Below, piece after piece: positions 23,896 to 34,967 of a stretch of DNA of 64,000 bases (the first letter of the stretch is position 1; the number at the start of each line of letters is the position of its first letter). The stretch is from Salticus scenicus. Its lineage: Eukaryota; Arthropoda; Arachnida; Araneae; Salticidae. Location of the stretch: NCBI GenBank assembly GCA_963930645.1, contig OZ005650.1, positions 236,545,688 through 236,609,687 of the forward strand, in the 5' to 3' direction. Below the pieces are notes generated by a model, which was not told the DNA's origin, made no database searches, and worked only from the letters and a program-made list of their open reading frames with translations. Both the position numbers and the translations under genes were made by a program.

Positions 23896-25113
23896 AATCT
23901 GGTGTGTCACTCACACGACTTTCTCTTACCCTGAAATTTAATACTATAAATACATGCTGGAGATTAAGAGGTAACACAACGAGTAATGTTATGAAAACCT
24001 TTGTTAAAACAATTCAAATTAGGCTTCAAAAGAGTTTTATTTAGTTCTGTGTGAGGGGAGCTACCGCCCACCTTAACCCATCGTTTCATTACTGCACCTA
24101 TATTTATACAGAATTTAAATCTGTTATTAAAATTAAAGTTCACTTAAAATTATTCAGACAACTTTCACACGCAACATTCCTTGAAACTTATCAATCTTGA
24201 TCAAACTTTTCCAGCAACAAACTTATATTAACTTCAAAATACAACATTTGGATCTCCTAAAATTATTCGTTTTTAAGTCACTCTAAGAGACACAGACAAA
24301 GATCAAACATTAAAAAACTTGACTACGGTAATCAGGAAACCTCAAAATGTGTAAATATACAAAAAACAAGCAATGAATATTTAGCTTAAAAACATAAATT
24401 ATTTACCATATCTGTATGAGGAATTCATTTCAATTCTCGAACAGCTTTAATGAAAATGGTAAAATATTATTAGTAAAGCACATCCACTAACAAAAAAAAA
24501 AAGTTATCGCTGAAATATTTGCAGCCTTGTATATCTTTCGAAGATTATATACAGACCCCATTGTATACCTAAATATAATACATGGCCCAGCCTGAAATAC
24601 ACCTTCGTCAACTTGCAACTATTGTCGCACTTTTATCTAGTTCTTTTGTGTAACCCTGTAAACGAACAGTGAATGATTTCCTTACCATATTCTACATGAG
24701 ACATGTTTTTACGCATATAAAAAATATATATTCGTTTCATTTGGTTTAGTGCAGTGTATAGATGTTAAACTCTACTTATCAGCACTTTCCCCCATTGACG
24801 TAATGTATTTGAATTCTCTTGGGCGTCCCTGTACACGAACCATTTGCTTTATCTCAATGAAAAGCTTAGTGTAGCATCATTATATCATACACATTTAGAA
24901 TACCAGGTTTGGACTTTCTGCTACTATTTATTCTTCAGCTATGCTGATAACACACACACAGACGCACAGACATAGAGACAGACACGCAGACCATTCGCTA
25001 AAAACATGATGTTCGTATTCAGGGGACCTCAAAACGTGTAAATATAACAAAAACTCACGTTCGGAAATTTGACCCTAAACAATACTTTCTCTACCTTATG
25101 GGTAAGAGAAAGT
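23896..25113 (+). mobile_element. Family-1 element, most complete copy (1,218 bp)
   Basis: 5' end AATCTGGTGTGTCACTCACA then CGACTTTCTCTTACCCTG. 3' end ACTTTCTCTACCTTATGGGT then AAGAGAAAGT. The 3' terminal GGGTAAGAGAAAGT is the exact complement of ACTTTCTCTTACCC, which sits 22 bp in from the 5' end. The 3' end also folds on itself as a hairpin. A (CA)/(GA)-rich microsatellite-like segment lies at about 24950-24990. No coding. Asymmetric inverted repeats, a 3' hairpin and a central simple repeat resemble Helentron-derived elements (HINE/DINE-1 type), which is inference. Other copies: 3655-4541, 8289-9682, 38019-38824, 61262-61490, 61491-62636. Confidence 0.75.
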
Positions 25114-25364
25114 AAAAAGATCTGTCAGTTTTTCTTCATCATACATTGTCGGATTCAAACTCTTTTCAGAGGCTACAGAGCACAATGTGATTGAAAAAGG
25201 AACTCTCCATTAATTTAAACATCGAACTTAGTGTTCAACACGTAGTTTAACTTAAAGTTGCATTTCTCTATTAGTTTTTGATAGTTAAGATTGATAAACA
25301 TTTATTATAGATATGTTTGCAAATTTTTGCTTGAACTTTCATAAGTCTACTGGTTTGTTAATAT
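25114..25364. other. No recognisable feature
   Basis: Short unassigned stretch between family-1 copy C and the foldback element. Confidence 0.5.
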
Positions 25365-25967
25365 CACTGCACTGCAAAAGAAAAAAAAAAAAAAAAATTC
25401 GAGCTCTGATACCAATTCTTGCTGATTGTTATATAAAATGACCTCTGAATCCGAATATTTCTCCCATTTTGCCTAGTCACCCATCGTTTTCCTGGGACAC
25501 TACCCCCTCCCCCAATTTTTATCACTGTTCGGTAATTTTATGGCCATGAATTTGATTTGGAGAATGAAAAATAATTAATTTAACACTGATATATATACAT
25601 ATGTATATATATATATATAATGTTTAATAAATAACATTAATAATAGATAAAAAAAATATAAGAAATTTAATACATAATTTCAGTGGCAAATCCCCCTTTA
25701 ACGCCCCCTTGCCGCAAATGTTCATGTTTTAGAATTTCCCAACTCTATAGTCCCTCAGAAGATATTTAACAGTTTAAATAATCACACCCTCTCCCTAAAA
25801 ATCAAATTTATAGCTATAAAATTACCGATAAGTGATAAAAATTGTGAGCCGTCCCTAAAAAACGGTGGATGATAGGGCAAAATAGGAGTTATATTCTGAT
25901 TTAGGAGGTCATTTTACATAAGAATTTGCAAAAATGGTGTTGGGGGCAATTTTCATGCAGAGCAGTG
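25365..25967. mobile_element. Long-TIR element (about 600 bp)
   Basis: Ends CACTGCACTGCAAAAG and CATGCAGAGCAGTG. The arms stay complementary for about 200 bp, including AAAATGACCTC(C/T), CCCATTTTGCC, ATTTTTATCACT and GGTAATTTTAT blocks (left 25365-25570, right 25785-25967). The centre contains (TA)n and TTAATA-rich DNA. Non-autonomous. Confidence 0.75.
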
Positions 25968-26132
25968 TATTTAGTATTCCTTCCTCATTAAGTTAATGGC
26001 TTTACTGCATAATACTAAGAAATTGAATACGTGTCATATACAGTCATCGGATATTCGTCAAGGGAGAAAAAAAAATCTGAAAAAGCATAATATGAATCTA
26101 CAAATCCTATAGTTCTCATATCCTATGGGAGC

Positions 26133-26349
26133 TACAGTCGGTAACAAAAGTGTCCGAACACTAGCGAAAATTCCTATATTAAAAAAGTACGCTAAATACT
26201 GTTTTGTTAAATAAATCCTTGTCGAATCCTGTTCTTAGACTGACTAAGAACAGGATTCGACAAGGATTTATTTAACAAAGCAGCATTAAGCGTACTTTTT
26301 TTATATAGGAATTTTTGCTAGTGTTCGGACACTTTTGTTACCAACTGTA
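26133..26349. mobile_element. Tc1/mariner-type MITE, copy 2 (217 bp)
   Basis: Starts TACAGTCGGTAACAAAAGTG and ends with the complement. Almost the whole element is one palindrome centred near 26241, with arms running through CCTTGTCGAATCCTGTTCTTAG. TA at both borders. Same length as the copy at 54746-54962. It provides an empty-site reference for the insertion at 15121. Confidence 0.9.
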
Positions 26350-26577
26350 TCTTCTTAATTTCTGAAGAATACAGGCAACATATTATCTAATCACTCTTCT
26401 CCAATTGAGTAAGCAAACCGCCACTTTCGGTTGATATACACTCAAATAAGGCCATTCTTTTTCATGATCGCTATAAACTCATATCAAGTTTGGTACATTT
26501 ATACGCGGCAGAAGCAGCGCTATAGCCTTCCTGCAGAGGAAAATTTCGGTATAATAGTTGCATTTGTCGGCTTATAT

Positions 26578-26750
26578 CAACACCACCTGTAAATAATGCC
26601 TCCGAGCTTGAGCTCTACGTCACGGAAGATCGGCCGATTTCATCCAATCCCCACGATCCAACAGGTATCATAGGAAGTGTTGATTGGATGAAATCGACCG
26701 ATCTTCCATGACGTAGAGCTCAGCTCGGAGGCATTAATACAGGAGGTGTT
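26578..26750. mobile_element. hAT-like MITE (173 bp) with 8-bp target duplication
   Basis: GCTTATAT is duplicated exactly at 26570-26577 and 26751-26758. Ends CAACACCACCTGTA and TACAGGAGGTGTTG. The arms pair over about 75 bp, including AATGCCTCCGAGCTTGAGCT and GATCGGCCGATTTCATCCAA. The 8-bp duplication fits hAT-type transposition. It interrupts a family-2 tandem unit. Confidence 0.85.
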
Positions 26751-26823
26751 GCTTATATGCACACAAATTAAGTCAACAATTTTTTATAATGACTATCATA
26801 CATATCACGTTTTGTGCGTTTAT

Positions 26824-26858
26824 ACGCTATAGAAGCTTAGCTATAGCTTCTATAGCGT
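26824..26858. repeat. Perfect 14-bp hairpin
   Basis: ACGCTATAGAAGCT and AGCTTCTATAGCGT are separated by seven bases. It occurs within the family-2 tandem unit, where other units carry only one arm. Confidence 0.85.
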
Positions 26859-27160
26859 ACAAAGGAAAATTTTAGCATAGAAGCAAATTGTACAAAGGAA
26901 AATTTTAGCATAGAAGCATCAGATGTCGGTCGATATACACCCAAATTAAATAAACAGCCTTTTTTATAATGACTATCTTACAAATCAATTTTGGAGCATT
27001 TATGCACTATAGAAGCTGATATGCACCCAAAATAAATCAACGTTCTTTTTCATAATTATTATGTTACATGTACAGTTTGGTGCGTTTATACGATATAGAA
27101 GCTGAGATATAGCTTTCCCGTAAATGGGAGAAAATGAAGCATAGTAGCTTAGATATGCTT

Positions 27161-27196
27161 CATAATACATGAAGCATAGTAGCTTCATGTATTATG
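27161..27196. repeat. Perfect 15-bp hairpin
   Basis: CATAATACATGAAGC, loop ATAGTA, then GCTTCATGTATTATG. It probably arose by a templated switch within the family-2 tandem unit, because the neighbouring sequence contains further AAGCATAGTAGCTT copies. Confidence 0.9.
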
Positions 27197-27443
27197 TGAT
27201 TTGCACAAAAATTTAATAGGCAACAATTCATATCAAAGTTCAACTACATATAAATTCTTGTGAAATACTGTGCATTCTCAAACAGGAGCTGCCATTAATT
27301 TTGATCACACACACACAGACACTAAAATTTTTCTTAAAATAGTCACCGAGTTCAGGTCATTCCAAAATGCATAAATCCGTAGAAAACCAGAAGCAGAAAA
27401 ATTTTACCAATCTAATATTTTTTTCTATGAATGTAGAAGAAAG

Positions 27444-28264
27444 TAAAAATAAATAATTAATTAACTTGTACCATCTGTGAAAGCACTCTTTCAAAATCGA
27501 AATAAATAAATAAATAAATAAGTAAAATAAGTAAACAAAATATATTTTGCATAACTGAGTGAGGGATTAATTACTTTAATTAAATTTCGATGTTGTGTGT
27601 GAAAGTAAAATTTAAACAAAACTTTACAGCAAAGACTAATTAATTTTCTAATAGAGGGTAATGACTTCTTTTATTTTTTTCAGTCACGTAGAATAGATAA
27701 CTTTATGAGAAAATCTTTTACTACAGGATAAGCTTTTATATTTTACGTATGGTAACTTTTTAAATTTTTAAGAGCAAATTAAATTAAATTGAAGATTAAT
27801 TTGTATAAATTTGCAGATAAAAAAATTATTTGATTTGTTTTTATGGTATGAAATATTTAAAATCGTTACTAAATTTTTTTAAAACAAAAAACTGGTTTAT
27901 ACTTATTAAATACTTTGAGGTTTGTAAAAAATCAAAAAAAGATTTTTTTTCCCCTCTGCTAATAATGTAAGTAAATAAATAAATAAATATGCTTTATAAG
28001 TTATCTATAGTTACAATAAATATATTAACTGCCTATTACCTTAAAAGATTTTTTGATACTCAGAATTGTATTAAAGCCTTTACTCATAATGTTCATGTAG
28101 TTTTCTAAATTTTATTAAATATTTATATGACAATTGTTTTTTACTTATGCGTGTATACATTATTGAGAAATTAAATTGAAAGAAAAATTGTTTTAAAACG
28201 TTTTTGTTCTTAAGAATATTGCAACCTTTCTGTAATTCTGCACATTTTACTTAAAAAAATAAAG
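27444..28264. other. AT-rich stretch, no gene
   Basis: (AAAT)n near 27500-27525. No feature recognised. Confidence 0.6.
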
Positions 28265-28706
28265 TAGGGTGAGTGCACCAGTGATTGATACTTTTAGAGC
28301 AATCTCTGATGTTTTTAATGTTCTAGTCATCAGAAAATATTTTTAGAAATCTTAAGTTAGTACATATGGTATGAAAGACATTCAGAACCACATATATGAT
28401 AAAATATATACATTTGATAACAATTATTATTATTTTTTTTATGAAATTTATTTGACACCCACTCAAAGTTCCAGTAATTGACACTGCCAGTTTTTCATTT
28501 TATCAGTAATTAGCCTATGTTTCAGTGTCTGACACTGCTAGTTATACATTTTACCAGTTATTAGCACCCTATGCTTCAATGTTTGACAAAAAATGTTAAA
28601 ATTCTTATATGTAAAATATATGATTTTCTTATTTTTCTTATTTATTAATTATTTCGGGATAGATGTCAATTACTGGAGCATACCAATCACTGGAGCACCT
28701 ACCCTA
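28265..28706. mobile_element. TIR element (442 bp)
   Basis: Ends TAGGGTGAGTGCACCAGTGA and TCACTGGAGCACCTACCCTA form an imperfect 23-bp inverted repeat bounded by TA. The interior has a repeated ATTGACACTGCCAG/GTCTGACACTGCTAG segment, each followed by TTTTATCAGTAATTAGC or a variant. Tc1/mariner-type borders are likely. Confidence 0.75.
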
Positions 28707-29698
28707 TATATAGTTCAGTTCCAGTTGAATACTGAATTTCTTTTCAACAGTATTTTTTAAGAAGATACTAGAGCGCTGGAGGCTTGGCCTTCCTCCGACT
28801 CGCTTCACTTACAATCCCTGCACTCTGCCCGGCTATTTGCTACTTTGTCTTTCACTGAATAGGAGTATTAATAGTGCATAACACAAGAAAAAAGCAGAAG
28901 AATTTTATATAAATCCGCATATACAATGTCAGATTGAAATATATGTTATTAATACTACTTTTTTTAAAATGAAATATTATGCAAAAATTAGTAAATTTTT
29001 TCAGAATAGAAAGAAATTCGTAATATCTAGAACATTTTGCTTTACAGTTTTAATATATGAATCCTTAGGTCAATTTTAGTCACTATTTGACGATGAATTT
29101 TTTGGTATAATTGCTTATTAAAAAAAAAAAAAAAACTGATACATGTTTTTTCTAGTGCCTATACTTTTTACTGTTGAAATTTTTGTTTAACTTAGGGCAG
29201 TATATAATACTCTCTATATATTTTTAATGTACAGATAGATAATAATTTCACACCATCGAAAATATCTGGAAAGAAAAATGTACATTATAATAATTATTAT
29301 TTTAATCTGGAAAATCCCCTACAGCTTCAATTTTTTATTTCCAACTTACTTCTTAAAATAATGAAATATAAAATCTACTTGATGTTTTATAAGAGTTTTA
29401 GGTGATGAACATTTTTCGGACGATGAACTTTTTTCGAACTTTGAACGGAAGTGGGACATCTGAGACCCAAAATAACCTGTAACTCCGTATCTAAAAAACG
29501 GCTCTAACGATTTTCTTAAACATTACTGTATAAACATTATATTAGATGTCCTTTCGAATGATATAGTTGATTAGTTCAGGAAAATTCATAGACGTCCTGT
29601 ATAAATAGCTGAATTTCAGGCACTGCTAATGCGTTCCTTTCAAAACGGTTGTATGCATTTTTTTTTAAACTTTGCAATATTAACCATCTTTTAAATAT
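28707..29698. other. Unassigned; short GC-richer block at 28765-28850
   Basis: 28765-28850 is less AT-rich than its surroundings but matches no feature. At 29460-29580 a TATCTAAAAAACGGCTCTAA block resembles the start of the 29699 direct repeat, suggesting an older diverged copy. Confidence 0.45.
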
Positions 29699-30393
29699 TC
29701 ATTTGTATGTAATTGTTGTTTTCCGGTCGACAATTGAATATGCCAAGTGTTTGTAAAAGTCGGTATCTCAAAAATGGCTCTAACAATTTTCTTGAAAATT
29801 GTTACATAAACCCATTTTAGATATTCTTTCTCATGCTTTACGTGGTTATTACAAAAAAAATTAATCGTCATCCTGATCAGATAAATCAGTTTTAGATCTC
29901 GAAAATTGGTGCTTCAAAAAAAGATTTTTATATGTATATATGTATATATATTTAACTCGCTATATGTAAACTCTGTTTTATATGTCTTTACGCGTGTATT
30001 AATTTTTTCTTACTGGACAATTTGTAGTTGTCTATTTCATAAGGTCAGTTCTATGCCTTCTGATCACATTATCTCCAAAAAGTGCCTGTAATAGGTGTAA
30101 TAGTGGGTAATGGAAGTCGTGTGGTTGTTTCACACTAGATTTTTCTTTCTTTTAATATATAAGATTTTTACTATCTTCATAAAGATAGTAAAAAAGTTAG
30201 AGAAATACAATAAGAAAATGAGCGCCTTTCTTATATAATAGAGTAATTACCATAAAAACTAGCTTGTGTTGTGCCCATCACAAACTTTACTTCTATATTT
30301 CCTCATACAAATTCACTCAAAACAAACTATTTGTAAAAGTTATTACTCACAAAATTTTTTTTTCATGATGAATGCAAATGATTTCATCTTAGA
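29699..30393 (+). repeat. About 700-bp direct repeat, left copy
   Basis: Nearly identical (about a dozen differences by eye) to 35967-36662, from TTGTATGTAATTGTTGTTTT to GATGAATGCAAATGATTTC. Both copies contain the same 61-codon chance frame and a TTTTTACTATCTT hairpin (30166-30195). Two direct repeats of this length around 5.6 kb could be LTRs, but no TG...CA ends, primer site or gag/pol traces were found. Confidence 0.85.
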
Positions 30394-30570
30394 TAAGTAA
30401 ATTCCTCAAGAAATTTTCTAGGTATTTGACAAAACTTTTAAATTTGAAAATGTCCAAATACATATTTGTAAATAGAGCATTTGAAATTATTATTATTATT
30501 TTTTTTTTTAAGGGATTGTTACAGCTAGTATATGTTACTTAAACAAATGAAAATCTTGTCATGTAGTAAT

Positions 30571-30606
<36 letters not shown>
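30571..30606. repeat. Poly(T) tract
   Basis: About 36 T; a shorter homologous run is at 16519-16549 in copy 1. The poly-Phe open frame here is an artefact. Confidence 0.95.
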
Positions 30607-30610
<4 letters not shown>

Positions 30611-31022
30611 ATTATTTTACATTACTTAAATTTATTCGTCTTACGAGCTTACAGTTATAAAATAAGCTTATATAAGATTTTTTTTTCGAGTTATAATTAT
30701 TTTTTTTTTTTACTCCTAATAATTATGAAAAAAAAATTAAAAGAAAAGAAATATATTATACATATGATCTATTCTTTAATTAAAAATTTCAATGGGAATT
30801 AATAATTAAGGATTTAACACCCTGTTCAAAATTAATTTAATAATATTTTAGTTTTTCCCTGAGACTTTAAAAAAGATTAAAAAATTTTGGTCGTATGAAA
30901 AATTTCTTTTTTAAATTTATAAGTCCATTTAACAGTTTACTTAAGTTTTTCATATTTTCGTTAATGGAAAAGTTTGTTCAATGCGGGCAAGAAATTTTAG
31001 TTCAGAAATACCTCGTAAATTT

Positions 31023-32178
31023 ATCAGAACAAAAACCCTTAACGGGTTAAAAGTTTGTGACGCAGCACTTTATTTCGATATGAATTGGAAATATGGGTCT
31101 TAAAAATAATGATATCAAATTTTGAGTGACGCTTTGCTATTAATTGAAATATACATAGATTTTTCTTATTTCATAATTTGCTTTTTTCTTCTATTTATAT
31201 TAACATCACAGTACATTCATAATATTTTCAACTTCAACGTGAAAAAATATATAGAATTTACTCACTGATGCTTTTTCATTTGCATCTCGTGAATTCAAAA
31301 TATGAGTTTTAAAAGAAATGATGTAATTTCAGTGACGCCTGAGTGTTACTTTAAAAAGATTTCTTTTTAGATTCCATAACAATCACTTTTGTTTTGTTGA
31401 ATAAAGTGTATTTACATATTGAAATAATGATTTTAATTTTTAAATATACTGTCAAATAATCAAACTTTCACTCAATGTACATTATAAATTGAAGTTATCT
31501 AGTTCAATAAATTGATTTGTCTATTGCGTCACGCTATCCAAAACTGCAAGTAAAATTTCTGCAAATGTTTTCTTTTTGCATCACACAATCTCTTTGTATC
31601 ATAGTATTAACAGTGAAAATGTGTGCAAAGTAACATTTACATAAATTTTACTTACAGTTTTGGATAGCGTGACGCAATAGACAAATCAATTTATTGAACT
31701 AGATAACTTCAATTTATAATGTACATTGAGTGAAAGTTTGATTATTTGACAGTATATTTAAAAATTAAAATCATTATTTCAATATGTAAATACACTTTAT
31801 TCAACAAAACAAAAGTGATTGTTATGGAATCTAAAAAGAAATATTTTTAAAGTAACACTCAGGCGTCACTGAAATTACATCATTTCTTTTAAAACTCATA
31901 TTTTGAATTCACGAGATGCAAATGAAAAAGCATCAGTGAGTAAATTCTATATATTTTTTCACGTTGAAGTTGAAAATATTATGAATGTACTGTGATGTTA
32001 ATATAAATAGAAGAAAAAAGCAAATTATGAAATAAGAAAAATCTATGTATATTTCAATTAATAGCAAAGCGTCACTCAAAATTTGATATCATTATTTTTA
32101 AGACCCATATTTCCAATTCATATCGAAATAAAGTGCTGCGTCACAAACTTTTAACCCGTTAAGGGTTTTTGTTCTGAT
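31023..32178. mobile_element. 1.15-kb near-perfect palindrome (foldback element)
   Basis: Arms 31025-31569 and 31632-32176 (about 545 bp each) are nearly identical inverted copies around 62 bp, starting CAGAACAAAAACCCTTAACG. TA borders (TATCAGAAC.../...GTTCTGATA) would fit Tc1/mariner-type insertion. The motif TGACGC or GCGTCA recurs four times per arm (for example GTGACGCAGCAC, GTGACGCTTTGC, GTGACGCCTGAG). The ends are clean and very few arm mismatches are visible, suggesting youth or gene-conversion. No coding. Confidence 0.9.
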
Positions 32179-33329
32179 ATCATTACTTTTTAGGGGTTAT
32201 TGATCAACTGATCAAGTCCTTCCAGCTCATAGAAAGAGTAGATTTTTTTTTTTCTTATCATGTAGCTGCCATTTTATTTAAAAATAGCGGCTACAATTAA
32301 TTAATGGACTTAATGGAAATATTAATGAGGGCTTCGTATATATGGAGTTTTAAGTAAATTGGATCATAAATACCTTTTTAATGAGAATTTGAATATTTCA
32401 AATAGCTGGCACTCGAAACAAGATGGCAGATCATATAATATTCATATAATTTTACAAAAATACTTTCATTTATTAACGATTATTTATTTTGATAAATCAA
32501 ATTTCAATTCCTTTTTAAAGAATAATTAGATGCAGACAAAGTTTAGTTTATATTAATATATTCTGCTATCCCCCCTCTTTTTCTGTTCTTTTTTTTTTTT
32601 TTTTTTTTTTTTTTCAGCAATGCACCGAAGAAATAATATATACTTTCTTTATTTCTTTTTAAATTCTTAAAAAAAAAAAAAAAAAAACAGCTTATAATTG
32701 GTTTTAAAATTAAAATCATGTAAAAGGAAATTCCATTAACCTAAACTATTAATATCTGAAGTGCTTGTGTGTAGGGGGGGGGGGCGAAATATTCTTGTTT
32801 TACTGGTAGAAATACATAATGGACATTTAATTATTTAAAAATCATAAATTGCCTAATAGCAAAATAATAAAATTGAAGTATATTTTAATGATTTTATTGT
32901 TATTTATACAGCAATTGATTATAGACTGCCATTCATTAAGAACAAAATAATAATACATAATAATAATAATAATTTAGTCATTTTAACAATAATATGTTTA
33001 TCTTCCATTTTTTAAATAAATATGTTTCCCTCTGATTATGATACTTCAAATATTAAATTTTAATATACATGAGCAAGCCTTTCTTATTTAATATATATAA
33101 ATTTCTTGTAATGCAATATAGAGTAATCCTTTTATTTTCCATTTTGTCTTAATAGGGGGAAAAAAAATTAGCGCACCAGAATTACATCACTTAATTCAAA
33201 AAAAAAAAAAAAAAAAAAAGGAGAGCGAGAGAATGGTAATTAATAAAAATTTAGAAAGGAACTACGAATTACAAAAGAAAAATATAGAATCAATAATGAG
33301 AAAGCGATCACACTCGTTTTTATAGTAAC
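32179..33329. other. AT-rich stretch, no gene
   Basis: Poly(T) near 32590-32614, poly(A) near 32669 and 33199, and a G10 run near 32776. No recognised feature. Confidence 0.6.
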
Positions 33330-33339
33330 TCTATATTAA

Positions 33340-33530
33340 GTTAAAAGATGGCGCCAAAATTTTTCTCTCTGAATAATACTTCGAAATTCTTCTCTAAATT
33401 GGAGCATGCGCAAATTGAGAGGAGCTCCGCTCCCGCAAACGCCTTGTACAATAAAACCACAACAGCCTCTGCCAGTCAGAGAGCGCAGGAAGGAAACACC
33501 AATCAGAGGCGGCGAATGAATACATGAATG
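33340..33530. promoter_or_regulatory. Isolated GC-rich island with promoter-like motifs
   Basis: A GC-rich patch in a very AT-rich setting. In order: AAAGATGGCGCC (YY1-like), GGAGCATGCGCA (NRF-1-like core GCATGCGCA), GAGCTCCGCTCCCGC, and ACCAATCAGAGGCGG (CCAAT/NF-Y-like). Three housekeeping-promoter motif types within 180 bp is suggestive. No downstream coding exon is visible on either strand, so this could be a distal promoter of a gene outside the window, a promoter fragment, or chance in an unusual repeat. Confidence 0.3.
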
Positions 33531-33548
33531 ATGAAAAAAATTAATCGG

Positions 33549-33576
33549 TTGATTGATTAGTTGGGTTTTACGTCGG
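33549..33576 (-). mobile_element. 28-bp severely truncated SINE insertion
   Basis: AAAAAATTAATCGG is repeated exactly at 33535-33548 and 33577-33590. The 28 bp between contain GGTTTTACGTCG-type sequence identical to the edge of the SINE at 46050 (TTGGGTTTTACGTCG). On the minus strand this is the 3' end with an (AATC)n-like tail, so the copy is 5'-truncated to almost nothing. Confidence 0.75.
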
Positions 33577-33594
33577 AAAAAATTAATCGGAAAA

Positions 33595-34385
33595 AAAATG
33601 TGAAATATTTTCTCTTAAAAAATTATAAATTTATTATGAATACTTATTAAATAGAATACATATAATTACAAAATATTTCCTTATTTGAAATATTATCTAA
33701 ATAGTATTTTGGCGAAATGTGAAATTTTAAAATCAAATAATTTCCTTCATAACAAAAAAGAAAGAAATATTTAGGTAAAATTTAATTTAGTATATATATA
33801 ATAAGTATTTAAAACAAACAATGAAGTTTCCTTTTTGCATTTAATAAAAAAAATCTAAATATTTTATTGACTGCATTCAGATTGGACCAACCAACCACAG
33901 CCTCAGAAAACCGAATGACGCCTGTTCTGAATTCTGAGAATCTGCGGTTCAAATCCATGCATGGCGGAGGAAAAATAGTTCGATTTTCAAGCTAAATTAT
34001 CTAAGAAACAAGAGTTTTTTGGGAAAAACGGAGAACGTCATGCGTCTCAGACAAAGTAAATTAATATCATATATCAATTTCATAAAATTTCTTCGAGCCG
34101 TTTTCGAGAAAAAAAACTCACACAAAACACATTTTTCCTTTGAAGTCTTAAATTGCAACTCCAGATCTCAAAATATATACAATCTTGAAGTGCGAAACTT
34201 TCAGGATAGCATCATGCAGAAGACAAAAGATTATTCTGAAAATATTAGATCAGAATATCTCCAATTTACTGAGATATTAAATGTCGGCGTTTCCAAATTC
34301 CTTTGATGTTAAATTAGCTGTATAATAGAGTGTCGCTGCTAAGCTTTGTTTGAGCTTTGCTGCGTCACTCAAAAAACTGCCGTTT
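33595..34385. other. Unassigned, probable remainder of the insertion in the duplicated segment
   Basis: Includes a B-box-like GCGGTTCAAATCC at 33948-33960 without a closing acceptor stem, and GCTGCGTCACTCAAAA near the right edge that echoes the TGACGCAGCA motif of the 31023 palindrome. The open frame 34019-34306 has no recognisable similarity. Confidence 0.4.
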
Positions 34386-34902
34386 TTTATGATTAATTTA
34401 TTACAACTTTCGAGCAATATCGTTGCTTTAGAATCTAGGTGATAATGGGAAATACCTTTAGCCTTAAAATTTATCACCCATAAAAAGCAAGTTAAGCTGT
34501 CTTTTTATTCTTAAAGCTGAAATAAATCAGATGTTATTCCCAAGTGATATTTCATCTTAAGGAAAATAATTGATACAAAAAGATATTTTCTGCTATTTGG
34601 GTTAATAATTTTGGTAAAAGAAACATTAATAATATCATCATTGCTTTTAACGAACATTTAAGAGATGTAGTGAACAGGAATGTTTATTGACTTTTTTTCC
34701 CCCCACAAAAATTTAAACTATTTAGAATTTTGTTTTAACAGACGAAATTCATTGCAATATACGGAAATAAAAGTGAAAGCTAATTGTTAGTTTGCAACCA
34801 TTTCATGCTATATTTATTAGATATAACTGTGTATTACAGACTGTTATCTAAAACATCAAGTTTCAATTTAATCAAAGGGGAAAAAAAATCTACAGACACA
34901 GG

Positions 34903-34903
<1 letters not shown>

Positions 34904-34952
<49 letters not shown>

Positions 34953-34967
34953 TAATAATAATAAATA
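34904..34967. repeat. (AAT)n microsatellite
   Basis: About 20 AAT triplets. The poly-Asn open frame is an artefact. Confidence 0.97.

Larger units (their letters stand above)
26400..27443 (-). repeat. Family-2 element in reverse orientation with internal tandem units
   Basis: The right end CTATGAATGTAGAAGAAAGT is the complement of the family-2 start at 39222. Inward lie GTTCAGGTCATTCCAAAATG and an ACACACACACAGACAC block. At 26430-27240 a unit of about 150-170 bp recurs about four times (TTATAATGACTATC..., TTTGGTGCGTTTATACG..., ATAGAAGCTGAGATATAGCT). A 173-bp MITE (26578-26750) is inserted in one unit, and a direct duplication of about 30 bp (GTACAAAGGAAAATTTTAGC) is at 26857 and 26891. Confidence 0.65.

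Noticed and set aside
33940..33965. B-box-like GCGGTTCAAATCC suggesting a tRNA
   Set aside because: No acceptor, D or anticodon stems can be folded around it on the plus strand.
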